A stretch of DNA of 64,000 nucleotides, taken from the NCBI GenBank assembly GCA_963791885.1, contig CAWBUL010000006.1, positions 434,001-498,000 of the forward strand. Direction: 5' to 3'. The stretch's first letter is position 1; each line of letters opens with the position of its first letter. The notes under the pieces were generated by a model. That model was not told the DNA's origin. It saw nothing but the letters and a program-made list of their open reading frames with translations, and did no database searches. This document shows positions 49,056-57,820 of this stretch, in pieces. The translations under genes and the position numbers were made by a program. The DNA comes from CAVSUZ01 sp963791885 (lineage in GTDB: Bacteria > Pseudomonadota > Alphaproteobacteria > Acetobacterales > Acetobacteraceae).

Positions 49056-49897
49056 TTCAGGGCACCGGCCGTAAGGCCACCCATGAATTGCCGCTGCATC
49101 GCCAGGAACACGACAAGCACCGGCAGGAAGGAAATCACCAAGCCGGCCAGCAGCACTGGCCAGTTCGTTTGGAGAGAATCCCCAAACGTCGTCAAGCCCA
49201 CCGTAAGCGGACGCAGCGCATCGCGACTGACAAATGTGAGGGCAAAAACGAACTCGTTCCACACCCGCATACCCTGTACCAGCGCCACGGCAGCAAGGGC
49301 AGGACGCGTCATCGGCAGATAGATGCTCCAGAAACAGCGCAGCAGCCCGGCCCCGTCGATCCTCGAGGCCTCGGCCATCTCCTGCGGGATTAGCATCATA
49401 TAAGCGCGCAGCAGCAGCACGGTGAAGGGAAGGCCATACGCAATGTCAGGAAGAATCATCGCCAGGTAGGTGTTGTATATTCCCAGGACGAGCATGATCT
49501 TGAACAGAGGGAACAGGCTGACCTCGGGCGGCACGATCAATCCGCCCAGGATCACCGCATGCATCGCGGTACGGCCGGGAAAGCGGTGCGTGGTGAGCAC
49601 GAAAGCCGCCAACGCACCCAGCAGCACGATTGCCGTCACGGAGGCACCGGTCACCAAGACGCTGTTCAGCATGTAATGACCGAGCCCATAGCGCCAGGCC
49701 GCGCGGTAGTTCGCCCATTGCCAGATCCGCGGCAGCGACCAGCTCGCCTCGAACAATTCGTCGGATTGCTTCAGCGAATTCAGCCACACCCAGATCAGCG
49801 GATAGACGGTCACAACCGCCAGCAGTGCGAGCAGCAGATGGGCGCCATATCTCGCGGGCAAAACCGGCCCGCACCTGCTCCGAATCATACTGATCAC
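49052..49897 (-). CDS. Sugar ABC transporter permease, MalG type
   Basis: 281 residues, six predicted membrane helices, with the EAA loop EMAEASRIDGAGLLRCFWSI-YLP that docks the ATPase. Typical carbohydrate uptake family 1 partner. Its start overlaps the upstream permease stop by 4 bases and its stop overlaps the regulator start by 4. Confidence 0.92.
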   Translation of the reverse strand: MISMIRSRCGPVLPARYGAHLLLALLAVVTVYPLIWVWLNSLKQSDELFEASWSLPRIWQWANYRAAWRYGLGHYMLNSVLVTGASVTAIVLLGALAAFVLTTHRFPGRTAMHAVILGGLIVPPEVSLFPLFKIMLVLGIYNTYLAMILPDIAYGLPFTVLLLRAYMMLIPQEMAEASRIDGAGLLRCFWSIYLPMTRPALAAVALVQGMRVWNEFVFALTFVSRDALRPLTVGLTTFGDSLQTNWPVLLAGLVISFLPVLVVFLAMQRQFMGGLTAGALK

Positions 49898-50784
49898 GCT
49901 GCCTCGCGCCGCCGAGACCAGCGAAGCTGCAATCCACCGATGATCGCACTGAGGACGAACATCACCACTGCGATCGCAGACGCGTAGCCGACGCGATCAT
50001 CGCGGAAGGCCGTCCGGTACATGTAGCTTCCAAGCACCTGACTGGCATTGTTGGGTCCGCCACCCGTCATCACCCACACGATGTCGAATACCTTGATCGC
50101 ACCGAAGATTGTAATCAGTGCCATCAACACGGTGGTTTCCTGCACGCCAGGAACAGTGACGTGGCGAAATCGATGCCAGGCACCCGCGCCGTCGATATCG
50201 GCAGCCTCGTAAAGCTCGCGCGGGATGGCGCGGATCGCGACGATGAACAGAACGGTGAGATAGCCCGTCCACTGCCACTGCGACACCGCGATGATGGCCG
50301 GCAGAGCGGTTTGCCGTTCACCAAGCCAGGCGTGAGCAAAATTCCCAAGCCCCACGGCGTTCAGCGCCTGGTCCACGAGCCCGACATCCGGCTGGTACAT
50401 CACCTGCCAGAGCAGACCGATGACCGTGATCGGCAGGATGGAGGGGACGAAGTAAGCGACGCGCAGGCATGTCGAGGTGCGCCGTCCGATTATCGAAGAT
50501 TCGAGGATGGCGGCGAGTACCAGCGCGAAGCAGACCTGAAATATGAGGGAGACGACAGCATAGAGGATGTTGCCGCGAAGGCTCTGCCAGAACAGCGCAT
50601 CCCTCAGCAGCCCACGAAAATTCGCAAGCCCGACCGCGCGCCAGGTCGGGCTGAGTGAGCTCCAATCGTGCAGGCTGTAGTCGAAATCGGCGATCAGCGG
50701 CGAGTAGAGGAAGACGAAGAGCAGGCAGAGGACGGGCGCGAGCGCGACGTACGGCGCGAGCCGTGTCGTTATTCGGAAGCTCAT
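49894..50784 (-). CDS. Sugar ABC transporter permease, MalF type
   Basis: 296 residues, hydrophobic N-terminus APYVALAPVLCLLFVFLYSP, EAA loop ELYEAADIDGAGAWHRFRHV and FDIVWVMTGGGPNNAS, all standard for MalF-like subunits. It pairs with the next gene. No ATPase gene is in the operon, so a shared MsmK/UgpC-type ATPase is presumably used. Confidence 0.92.
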   Translation of the reverse strand: MSFRITTRLAPYVALAPVLCLLFVFLYSPLIADFDYSLHDWSSLSPTWRAVGLANFRGLLRDALFWQSLRGNILYAVVSLIFQVCFALVLAAILESSIIGRRTSTCLRVAYFVPSILPITVIGLLWQVMYQPDVGLVDQALNAVGLGNFAHAWLGERQTALPAIIAVSQWQWTGYLTVLFIVAIRAIPRELYEAADIDGAGAWHRFRHVTVPGVQETTVLMALITIFGAIKVFDIVWVMTGGGPNNASQVLGSYMYRTAFRDDRVGYASAIAVVMFVLSAIIGGLQLRWSRRREAA

Positions 50785-50809
50785 CTGCCCGCCTGCCCCT
50801 CCTTCCGGC

Positions 50810-52111
50810 TTAGCTCCCGCCCTTCTGAACCTGCAATGCCGTGCTGCGCACCTTCGCCATGACCCCCTCTGGCGTATCGCTGCCGTCCATCAGCCCCTGG
50901 CCTCCGGCCAGGAAGGCAGAGGCGATCCGGCTCTCGACATCGGTGTCGAGCCAAAGTACCAGGCCCTTGGCTTTGTTGATGGCGTCGATGCCGCGCAATG
51001 TTTGCGGCGACGCGTTGTTTGCATTGACCGCACCCAGTACCGCAGACGGCCGGCCCGTGATGCGCGTGAACTCGAAGCCCTGCTTGGGCGAGGTGAGAAA
51101 GTCGAGGAACGCGATCGCGACATCCGGATGCTTGCAGGTGGGTGAAACCACGAAACCGTCCGGTGCGCCGGTGAGCAGGTCCTGGGGCCCATGCCCGTCA
51201 GGGATCGCCGGCATCGGAAAGAAATCCCAGCCGTCCTGTGCCAGCTTGGTCCCGTCGATACGGCCGAATTCCACGAGTTCCTGATACATCATGCCTGCGC
51301 GACCGGCGACGAAACTCGCCCGCGCGGCGGCGTGCGTGTAGGCATCCGGCGACTTGTTGAACCATCCGTTGGTCAGGAAATCGCGGTACAATGTGAGTGA
51401 CTGCACGTAACCGGGATCAGTAAACAGCTTTTCAGGCGCTGCGCGCAGGGTGTAATCGGCGAGCCGTACGTCAGATGGCACCAGCTTGGCATTCAGATCG
51501 CCGATGTAGTGCACCGTCGCCCAGGCAAGCTGCGCACCGAACGAGATGGGGGTGATTTGCGCGGCCTTTAGCTTATTCAGCGCGCCGGCGAACGTGGGCC
51601 ATTCGGCGGGGGGCGCGTCGATCCCCGCCTTCGCGAACAATGCCTTGTTGTAGATCATGAACTTGGCATCGACTTCGATGGGCACGCCATAGATTTTTCC
51701 ATCTGTCTTGTAGGCATCCAGCGTCGCGGGCGCGAAGCGTCCCTGCCAGGCTGGCGCGGACAGATACTGCGTGATGTCAAGAACGCGACCTGCCCGGATG
51801 AACTGGCGCGTATATTCGCCCACCCATGTAAAATAGACATCAGGTATCTCGCCACTCGCCATGGCGACACGAATCTTCTCCTTGTAGGGATCATCCGCGA
51901 CGGCATCCATATTGATTGTGACGTTCGGATGTGCCGTCTGAAATGCGCTCACGGCATTCTGGAAGAAGACGATGTTTTGTGGTTCCGGCCATTTATGAAG
52001 AAAGCTCAGCGTGACTTTCTCCTGGGCGAGGGCCGGCGCGCGTCCGTCCGCCGCGGCCAATCCGGTTCCGACTGCCGCAAGCACTCCCTTGGTGAAGTCG
52101 CGACGCTTCAT
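50810..52111 (-). CDS. Sugar ABC transporter substrate-binding protein
   Basis: 433 residues from ATG 52111, preferred because AAGGGAGC lies 7 bases upstream and it yields a signal peptide. The N-terminus KRRDFTKGVLAAVGTGLAAA has a twin-arginine pattern, so Tat export is likely. Family 1 binding-protein features: VAMASGEIPDVYFTWVGEYT, YGVPIEVDAKFMIYNKALFA, TPEGVMAKV at the end. Starts 16 bases after the kinase stop. Its ligand is inferred to be an Amadori product from the two enzymes upstream. Confidence 0.9.
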   Translation of the reverse strand: MKRRDFTKGVLAAVGTGLAAADGRAPALAQEKVTLSFLHKWPEPQNIVFFQNAVSAFQTAHPNVTINMDAVADDPYKEKIRVAMASGEIPDVYFTWVGEYTRQFIRAGRVLDITQYLSAPAWQGRFAPATLDAYKTDGKIYGVPIEVDAKFMIYNKALFAKAGIDAPPAEWPTFAGALNKLKAAQITPISFGAQLAWATVHYIGDLNAKLVPSDVRLADYTLRAAPEKLFTDPGYVQSLTLYRDFLTNGWFNKSPDAYTHAAARASFVAGRAGMMYQELVEFGRIDGTKLAQDGWDFFPMPAIPDGHGPQDLLTGAPDGFVVSPTCKHPDVAIAFLDFLTSPKQGFEFTRITGRPSAVLGAVNANNASPQTLRGIDAINKAKGLVLWLDTDVESRIASAFLAGGQGLMDGSDTPEGVMAKVRSTALQVQKGGS

Positions 52112-52127
52112 GGAAAGCTCCCTTTCA

Positions 52128-53003
52128 TTATCCTTGGCTGATCGGCGTAGGTTTGGAAGGAACGACAGCACTCGGATCCAGGCCGGGCTGTCCGGGACGG
52201 ATCGGAATACCGTGCCCGAACCCGCCCTTGCTGCCGCACACCGCGGCAGCCGCTCGCAGGCCCTGGTCCAGGCGTTCTGTCACCGGCAGCCCAGACCCAA
52301 GTGCCACCAGAAAGCCGGCGATAAATCCGTCTCCGGCGCCGAGTGTGTCGATCACGATGGCAGCGTGCGCAGGAGCTGTCGTTAGCATGCCATCCTCCAG
52401 AACGAGTGCTCCGTTTCGCCCGCGTGTGACGACGACCATATGCGGCCCCTGCGCGGCACACCATCGGGCCAGCGATATGCATTCCCCCTCACTGCGAGAC
52501 GCGCCAGAAAGGAACGCAATATCGACCTGTGGCATCGTCGCGGCGACGCCGGGCCGTTTCCAATGCTCGGAATAGTCGTAGGACAGTACACGCGCGAACG
52601 GCCTGATCGCCGGGATCTGCGCATCGAGCCCGCTATGCACCGTCGTATGCACGAGGTCATGCGTGATGATAAAAGCAAGATCATCGGCGGTGAGGTCGTA
52701 TCGGTCACGCACGCCCGGATTGCTGCCGATGAAAATTCGATCGCCGTTTTGGTGGCGGATGCGGGACCAGGGATTCGGGCCCTTGATGCGTCGAACGCGG
52801 CTTACGTCGACGCCCTCTGACGCAAGGCTCTCGAACACCAGATCACCCAGTATGTCCTGGCCGAGACAGCCCAGATAGCTCGCCTCCGCTCCGTTCCGCC
52901 GCGCGTGCACGGCAACGTTCACCGCGTTGCCGCCGGGATACTGCATTTCCTCAGTCAGATAGATGTCGACGGTGTTGTCGCCGATGCCGAGGAGACGAAC
53001 CAT
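52128..53003 (-). CDS. PfkB-family kinase, FrlD-like (fructosamine 6-kinase)
   Basis: 291 residues from ATG 53003, which overlaps the preceding stop (TGATG). Longer frames upstream lie inside the SIS gene. N-terminus VRLLGIGDNTVDIYL and YPGGNAVNVAVHARRNGAEA match the FrlD branch of ribokinases; the C-terminal PfkB signature is DTLGAGDGFIAGFLVALGSG with catalytic Asp. FrlD phosphorylates fructoselysine-type Amadori compounds at C6, giving the substrate for FrlB. Confidence 0.85.
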   Translation of the reverse strand: MVRLLGIGDNTVDIYLTEEMQYPGGNAVNVAVHARRNGAEASYLGCLGQDILGDLVFESLASEGVDVSRVRRIKGPNPWSRIRHQNGDRIFIGSNPGVRDRYDLTADDLAFIITHDLVHTTVHSGLDAQIPAIRPFARVLSYDYSEHWKRPGVAATMPQVDIAFLSGASRSEGECISLARWCAAQGPHMVVVTRGRNGALVLEDGMLTTAPAHAAIVIDTLGAGDGFIAGFLVALGSGLPVTERLDQGLRAAAAVCGSKGGFGHGIPIRPGQPGLDPSAVVPSKPTPISQG

Positions 53004-54013
53004 CAGTATTCCGTCTTCCACATATAGCGGCGCGTCGTGAGCGGATGATTGTGCCAGACGGCAAGGCGGTCCGAGATGCGCCGAAGCGCGGATTGCAGCA
53101 CATTCGGCCCGACGATCGGACGAATGCGAGGATCGATCCCCGGCATCTCGTAGTCTTTGGTGTCGTAGATAAAGAGCCGCTCCGTATATTTCTTGCAGAA
53201 CCGCTCGACACGATCCATTAGCGGACGGCTCGGGTCCTCGCCCTTCATCAGCACCAAGGGCGTGTTCTGATCGACGATCTCGAAGGGACCGTGAAAGAAC
53301 TCCGCCGCCTCCAGGGGGACGCTGTGCATCCACTGCATTTCCATCAGCACGCACACGCCCCAGACATAGGCGGTCGCGAACATGGGTCCAGCGGCAACAT
53401 GATAGAGGATGCGATCGTCCTTCAGCAAACGGGCATCTTCGGCGGACCGCTTATCACTCGCGGCCGAGACGTCGGCGAGCACCGTCGGCAAGGCGTGGAG
53501 GGACGACATCAGCGGCTCAAACAGGTTCCAGCCGTCCTTCTCCGCGAGGAGACCCCCCGCGAGTGCCTGGAGCAGCATGAACATCGACGCGCCGCCGGCT
53601 GATTCGCCCATCAACAAGGGCATCTCCACCGCATGCGCAAGCGCTGAATCGGACTTTTCGGTGATGGCGATGACGTGACAAGGCTGTGCGCGGACGAACT
53701 CGGCGGCCTGCACGGTCTCCGGGGTCGTGCCGGATTTTGAGCCGAGCACGACGAGCGTCCGTCCATCCAGGCGCCGAGGATTGAGCATCATGAACTCGGC
53801 CGGAAAGAAGCGCCGGACCTCGATCCCTGGGCTGTAGTGCTCAACCCAGTATTCCACGGTAAGCATGGCGCGGTTCGGTCCGCCGCAGCCGACAAGATAG
53901 AGGCGGTCGATTTTTCTTGCGAGTTCGCGACCCATGGCTGCGGTGCGGTCCAGCAGGCCAAGTGCCGTGTCATAGCTCTTTAGAATTGCCGCCTTATCGA
54001 CATCGGTCGCCAT
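53003..54013 (-). CDS. SIS-domain deglycase, FrlB-like
   Basis: 336 residues; RBS AGGAGA precedes ATG 54013. Two SIS domains: the first with LYLVGCGGPNRAM and GSKSGTTPETVQ, the second with ILYHVAAGPMFATAY, EAAEFFHGPFEIV and the C-terminal HPLTTRRYMWKTEY. That ending and the ExxEFFHGP motif fit FrlB, which splits fructosamine 6-phosphates into glucose 6-phosphate and an amine or amino acid. The pairing with an FrlD-like kinase supports this over GlmS/AgaS-type isomerases. First gene of the operon. Confidence 0.83.
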   Translation of the reverse strand: MATDVDKAAILKSYDTALGLLDRTAAMGRELARKIDRLYLVGCGGPNRAMLTVEYWVEHYSPGIEVRRFFPAEFMMLNPRRLDGRTLVVLGSKSGTTPETVQAAEFVRAQPCHVIAITEKSDSALAHAVEMPLLMGESAGGASMFMLLQALAGGLLAEKDGWNLFEPLMSSLHALPTVLADVSAASDKRSAEDARLLKDDRILYHVAAGPMFATAYVWGVCVLMEMQWMHSVPLEAAEFFHGPFEIVDQNTPLVLMKGEDPSRPLMDRVERFCKKYTERLFIYDTKDYEMPGIDPRIRPIVGPNVLQSALRRISDRLAVWHNHPLTTRRYMWKTEY

Positions 54014-54047
54014 GTCCCCGCCGTCTCCTGGTTGGTTCGGTGGTTAT

Positions 54048-54059
54048 TGGTCTAGACCA
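54048..54059 (-). promoter_or_regulatory. HutC/GntR operator TGGTCTAGACCA
   Basis: Perfect 12-base palindrome TGGTCTAGACCA, 34 bases upstream of the frlB-like start. It is the consensus type bound by HutC-subfamily GntR regulators such as NagR and DasR. The cognate regulator is the last gene of the operon. Binding here would block transcription start or early elongation. Confidence 0.8.
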
Positions 54060-54349
54060 GTTTCGAGGACAAGGCAACTAGGCAACATTTGCGGCATCGG
54101 GCGATCGGTGGGGATCGAACCGACGTCTTGTTCCGTCAATGCTGCCAGGTAAATTTGGAAGCATTTACGAGATTCGCTACTGCACCTACGCCGCTGGTGT
54201 GAATCGGCGCCCAAATGGGACCCGGCCTGATTCGGGTTTACCTGCTTGAAAGAGTGGGCATTTTGCGACTTCATTACGGAACATCATCGGCTTTGAATAG
54301 TGACCCTACCCCACAGCGCATATATCATTGAGAAGCATGGCGAAATTAC

Positions 54350-54955
54350 CTATCCGATAGGGTCACTTTTGGAAGCCGATGGTGGGTCACGGTGCCGCGC
54401 GGAAACACACGCACGGCGACCGCGGCGCTGTCGGAGCGTTGTCGGTGCTGCCTGCTCGGCCAGGTTCGAGCGTGCCACTCCGAGTGTATCCGCCACCGTC
54501 TTCATGGCGTGCCGTTCCTGACCGGACGAGGGAGACCGCAACAGCCGTTTTTTGGCTGTGCGAGGTCCAACGCCTCGCGCAGGATCTCGGTCTGCAGCGT
54601 CTTCTTGCCCAGCAGGCGCTGAAGCTCCCGCACCTGGTGCTGCAAGGCGCGGTAATCGGACGCCGGCACCACTTCCTCGCCGGCGCCGACCGCTGACAAT
54701 GCACCCGCGGCATAGAGGCGTCGCCAGGTGAACAGTTGGTTCGGTTGGATACCGTGCTGGCGAGCGACCAGAGAGACCGACGTCCCCGGTGCGTCGGTCT
54801 CCTGCACGATCTGCGCTTTCTCTTCCGCCGGCCTGCGCCGCTGCACCGAGGTGATCACTTCCACCCGCTCAATCTTCTCAGTCATGGACACAGGCATACT
54901 CCTGGTTCTTATCCGAGGGGTACGCCCTGCCCCGTCAATTCCGGGGCCGGTTCAG
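54350..54955 (-). mobile_element. IS3-family (IS2-like group) remnant
   Basis: The right end starts near 54955 (minus strand TGAACCGGCCCCGG), where it cuts the P450 fragment. orfA is present. Only the start of orfB (AMKTVADTLGVARSNLAEQ) remains before similarity ends near 54430. The left end is not recognised. Confidence 0.7.
54502..54885 (-). CDS. IS3-family transposase OrfA
   Basis: 127 residues from MTEKIERVEV. IS2-like OrfA pattern: RRRPAEEKAQIVQETDAPGT, VSLVARQHGIQPNQLFTWRR, and a C-terminal zipper VRELQRLLGKKTLQTEILRE. The catalytic OrfB is truncated, so this copy cannot move by itself. Confidence 0.85.
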   Translation of the reverse strand: MTEKIERVEVITSVQRRRPAEEKAQIVQETDAPGTSVSLVARQHGIQPNQLFTWRRLYAAGALSAVGAGEEVVPASDYRALQHQVRELQRLLGKKTLQTEILREALDLAQPKNGCCGLPRPVRNGTP

Positions 54956-55098
54956 TTTGGTCTTCAGCTGGTAATTGCCGAAGTCAACCAGCTCAAATCG
55001 CTGCAGGATCATGGACAGCACGAGCATCGCTTCCTGCAAGGCGAACTGCCAGCCAATGCAGGCGCGCTGACCAGTGCCAAACGGCTTGTACGCGTTAG

Positions 55099-56291
55099 GG
55101 AAACTCTGATCAACCCCGCCATCTGCGCCGCCCGGTCGTGGTGGTGGCGAAGACGGAGAAATCTGGATGCGACCTGAGGCCGGAATTCGGCGTTCGCGGG
55201 CCGGTTCGGCCGGTCTGCCGGATCGTCGCAGCGCTGCGGACGCAGCTCTCCTCTCACGCAGCCAGTAGCGACCTTCGAGCGAGGTAAAGATTGGCGAGGC
55301 CGCAGGTGACGAACAGCCGGTGGGCATTCTTGTCCAACCCGCGATAGCGCACCTTCACAAATCCAAACACGCGCTTGATGACCCCGATACTATGCTCGAC
55401 CTTCGCCCGTACCTTCGACTTGGTCCGATTGCGAGCTTTCTCTGCCTCATCGACAACACCGCGATGACGATATCGCCGGTTGGTGAAGTCCTGTGCAGAT
55501 GGAGCATGCTCGCGGATGACATGACGCTGGCCACGATAGGCCTGGTCGCCCCAGACACGCCGTTCCTCGCCATGTAGCAGGTCACCAAGCACGCTGGCAT
55601 CATGCACATTCGCCGCAGTGGCCACCGCGGAATGGATCAGCCTGGTCCTGCTATCTACCCCGACATGCGCCTTCATCCCGAAATACCACTGCTGGCCCTT
55701 GCGGGTCTGGTGCATCTCGGGGTCGCGCTGCTTTGTGGCATTCTTGGTCGAACTCGGAGCGCTGATGATGGTCGCGTCCGCGATCGTGCCGGTGCCCACC
55801 TTCAGACCCAGACTCTCAAGATGCTCGTTGACGGTGGCAAATATCTCAGTTCCAAGCTCGTGCTGCTCCAACAGGTGGCGGAACTTGCAAACCGTGGTCT
55901 CGTCCGGCACCGGCTCACGGCCGAGATCGATGCCGGCAAACTGCCGCATCGCAGCCGAGTCATACAGCGCCTCCTCCACTCCGGGATCCGAGAGATTGAA
56001 CCACAGCTGCAGGAAGTAGATGCGCAACATGCGTTCCAGTCCCACCGGTGGTCGGCCCCTGCCAGCCTTCGGATAGACCGGCTCGATCAGCGCACAGAGT
56101 TGCTGCCACGGCACTACCCGCTCCATCTCGGCAAGAAAGGCTCCCCGCCGTGTGGTCTTGCCGTAGCGTTCGAAGCTTACGCTCGCCAGGGTCGCTTGAC
56201 GCATCTCGTTCGGTCGATCCGAATGTAATCAATGCCACTCAACTACAGGCTGCTCCGTGACCGTGTCGAGATGGGATTCTTCAGAGTCTCC
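55099..56291 (-). mobile_element. IS5-family element, copy 2 (inverted)
   Basis: 1193 bases, same ends as copy 1, with its own duplication TTAG at 55095-55098 and 56292-56295. Intact. Confidence 0.93.
55254..56204 (-). CDS. IS5-family transposase, copy 2
   Basis: 316 residues, nearly identical to copy 1 with the same DDE residues. Single intact frame. Confidence 0.95.
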   Translation of the reverse strand: MRQATLASVSFERYGKTTRRGAFLAEMERVVPWQQLCALIEPVYPKAGRGRPPVGLERMLRIYFLQLWFNLSDPGVEEALYDSAAMRQFAGIDLGREPVPDETTVCKFRHLLEQHELGTEIFATVNEHLESLGLKVGTGTIADATIISAPSSTKNATKQRDPEMHQTRKGQQWYFGMKAHVGVDSRTRLIHSAVATAANVHDASVLGDLLHGEERRVWGDQAYRGQRHVIREHAPSAQDFTNRRYRHRGVVDEAEKARNRTKSKVRAKVEHSIGVIKRVFGFVKVRYRGLDKNAHRLFVTCGLANLYLARRSLLAA

Positions 56292-56460
56292 TTAGGTGGA
56301 ATCCTCGTCCGGTTTTCCGGGCTGAAGCGGTCCGGGTCGAACTGCTCGGGGCTCTCGCCCCAAATATGCTGGTCTTGGTGCAGCAATGCGACCGGGATCA
56401 GTGCGATATCCTCCGCTCGCAGCAGGTACTTTCCGCCGATGACGTCGTACCCAGGCCTAG

Positions 56461-57756
56461 CAGTCTGCTGAAAAAGCCTGGAAATTAGCATCGGTTTCCC
56501 GCGGCATGAGAACATTGGCGGGGGACGGGCCTTTCGCGGCGGGGGTTCGCGCATTTGCCATGCCAAATCCCTGGTGATGGCTTGCATCAAGACCGCTCCG
56601 GCTGTCATGCACTGACCAGCTTGGGAATGCGGATCAGATTAAAGGCGATCAGATTGAGCATGAAGTCGGTCGCCACCCGGGCAATGCCGCGGTGTTTGGT
56701 CCGGCGCATCGTGCCGTGCTGCTTGCCCCAGCCGAAGATGCATTCGATCATGGCGCGGCGGGTTTGCGACATGCCGTAACCAGGATGCCGAGTGGTGCGG
56801 CCATCGATCGCACTGCGCCGCCGCTTGCCGGTCTTCGTTGGGGCATCATTGCATGCCACATGCGGTGTCACATCCAGTTCGCGCACCGCAGCCACATGAT
56901 CCGCGGTGTCGTAGGCCTTATCCTCGCCTACCGTAATGCGGTCTCCGCTCGCTTTGCGTCTGGCCTTCAACATGGCTTCCGATGCCCGTCGCTCGGCCGT
57001 GCCAGTTGCCTGCGTGACCGCGCCGGCCACCGCCAAACCGTGGCGGTTTTCCATGGTCACATGCCCCATGTAGCAGAGCTTCGCTTCTCGGCCAGCGGCC
57101 TTCCGGTGGAGGCGGCTCTCGGGATCGGTCACGCCGGCATGCGTCTCATTCTTACGCTTCTGGCCGTGAAAGTCCGTGCCGTCGTTGCCGCTGCCATCCT
57201 TCGGACGGAAGCTCTTCTGTGAGGCCCACGCCTCGATCAACGTGCCGTCCACTGAGAAATGCTCGTCAGACAGCAGCGGTTTGACCTTGGGATGGTTCAG
57301 CAACCGGGTCATGAATTTCTGAAAGACGTCGCCTCGCTGCAGCCGCTCGCGGTTTTTGGTGAACGTCGTGGAATCCCACACCGGGTCGTCCGGCGAGAGC
57401 CCGACGAACCAGCGATACAGCAGATTATAGTCGTTCGATCAGCTGGCGTTCCGAGCGGATGCCGTAGAACACCTGGAGCAGCAGCGCACTCAGCAACTGC
57501 TCGGGTGGCACGGAAGGACGCCCCTCGCGGGCATAGAGCCGGCCGAAGCTGGGACTCAGCTCCTTCAGAACGTCGCGAACAAGTTGCTGGATCCGCCGCA
57601 GCGGATGGTTTTGCGGAACTCGCTCCTCCGGCGAGACGTAGGAGAACAGTCCGCCCTGGTCCCGGAACCTGCCGCGCATCGCCTCCCCGCTATGTTTGCC
57701 GCAACGGATGGAATCATTGCGCGCCGCGGCGCATCAAGGGGTTTTTCAGCGAACTG
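56461..57756 (-). mobile_element. IS5-family element interrupting the P450 remnant
   Basis: Ends CAGTCTGCTGAAAAAG and complement of CAGTTCGCTGAAAAAC, flanked by CTAG at 56457-56460 and 57757-57760. A relative of the decayed element at 24486. The transposase has one frame break. Confidence 0.85.
56605..57679 (-). pseudogene. IS5-family transposase with one frameshift
   Basis: The N-terminus (57679-57425) has PPEQLLSALLLQVFYGIRSE and ends at IERL. The rest (to 56605) has FSVDGTLIEAWASQKSFRPK (D), GEDKAYDTADHV (D) and RRAMIECIFGWGKQ (E). The break near 57430 lies where YNLLYRWFVG should begin. Otherwise full length. Confidence 0.88.
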
Positions 57757-57820
57757 CTAGAAGAGCGCTTCTTTACCAGGATCGGAGAGCTCTCGGAGGT
57801 CCACCTTCATACACCTCACG

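Larger units (their letters stand above)
54956..56456 (-). pseudogene. Cytochrome P450 (CYP102-like) heme-domain fragment, split by IS5 copy 2
   Basis: Upstream part (56456-56292): VIGGKYLLRAEDIALIPVAL and DPDRFSPENRTRIPP. Downstream part (55098-54956): NAYKPFGTGQRACIGWQFAL, which holds the heme-ligand Cys, then LVLSMILQRFELVDFGNYQL. Removing IS5 copy 2 and one TTAG joins them as IPPNAYKPFG. The spacing and sequence resemble the CYP102 (P450 BM3) heme domain. Both outer ends are cut by other elements, so only about 100 residues survive. Confidence 0.82.

Noticed and set aside
54100..54190. tRNA-like GGGGATCGAACC near 54115 on the minus strand
   Set aside because: The T stem does not pair and no anticodon arm or acceptor stem could be built around it.
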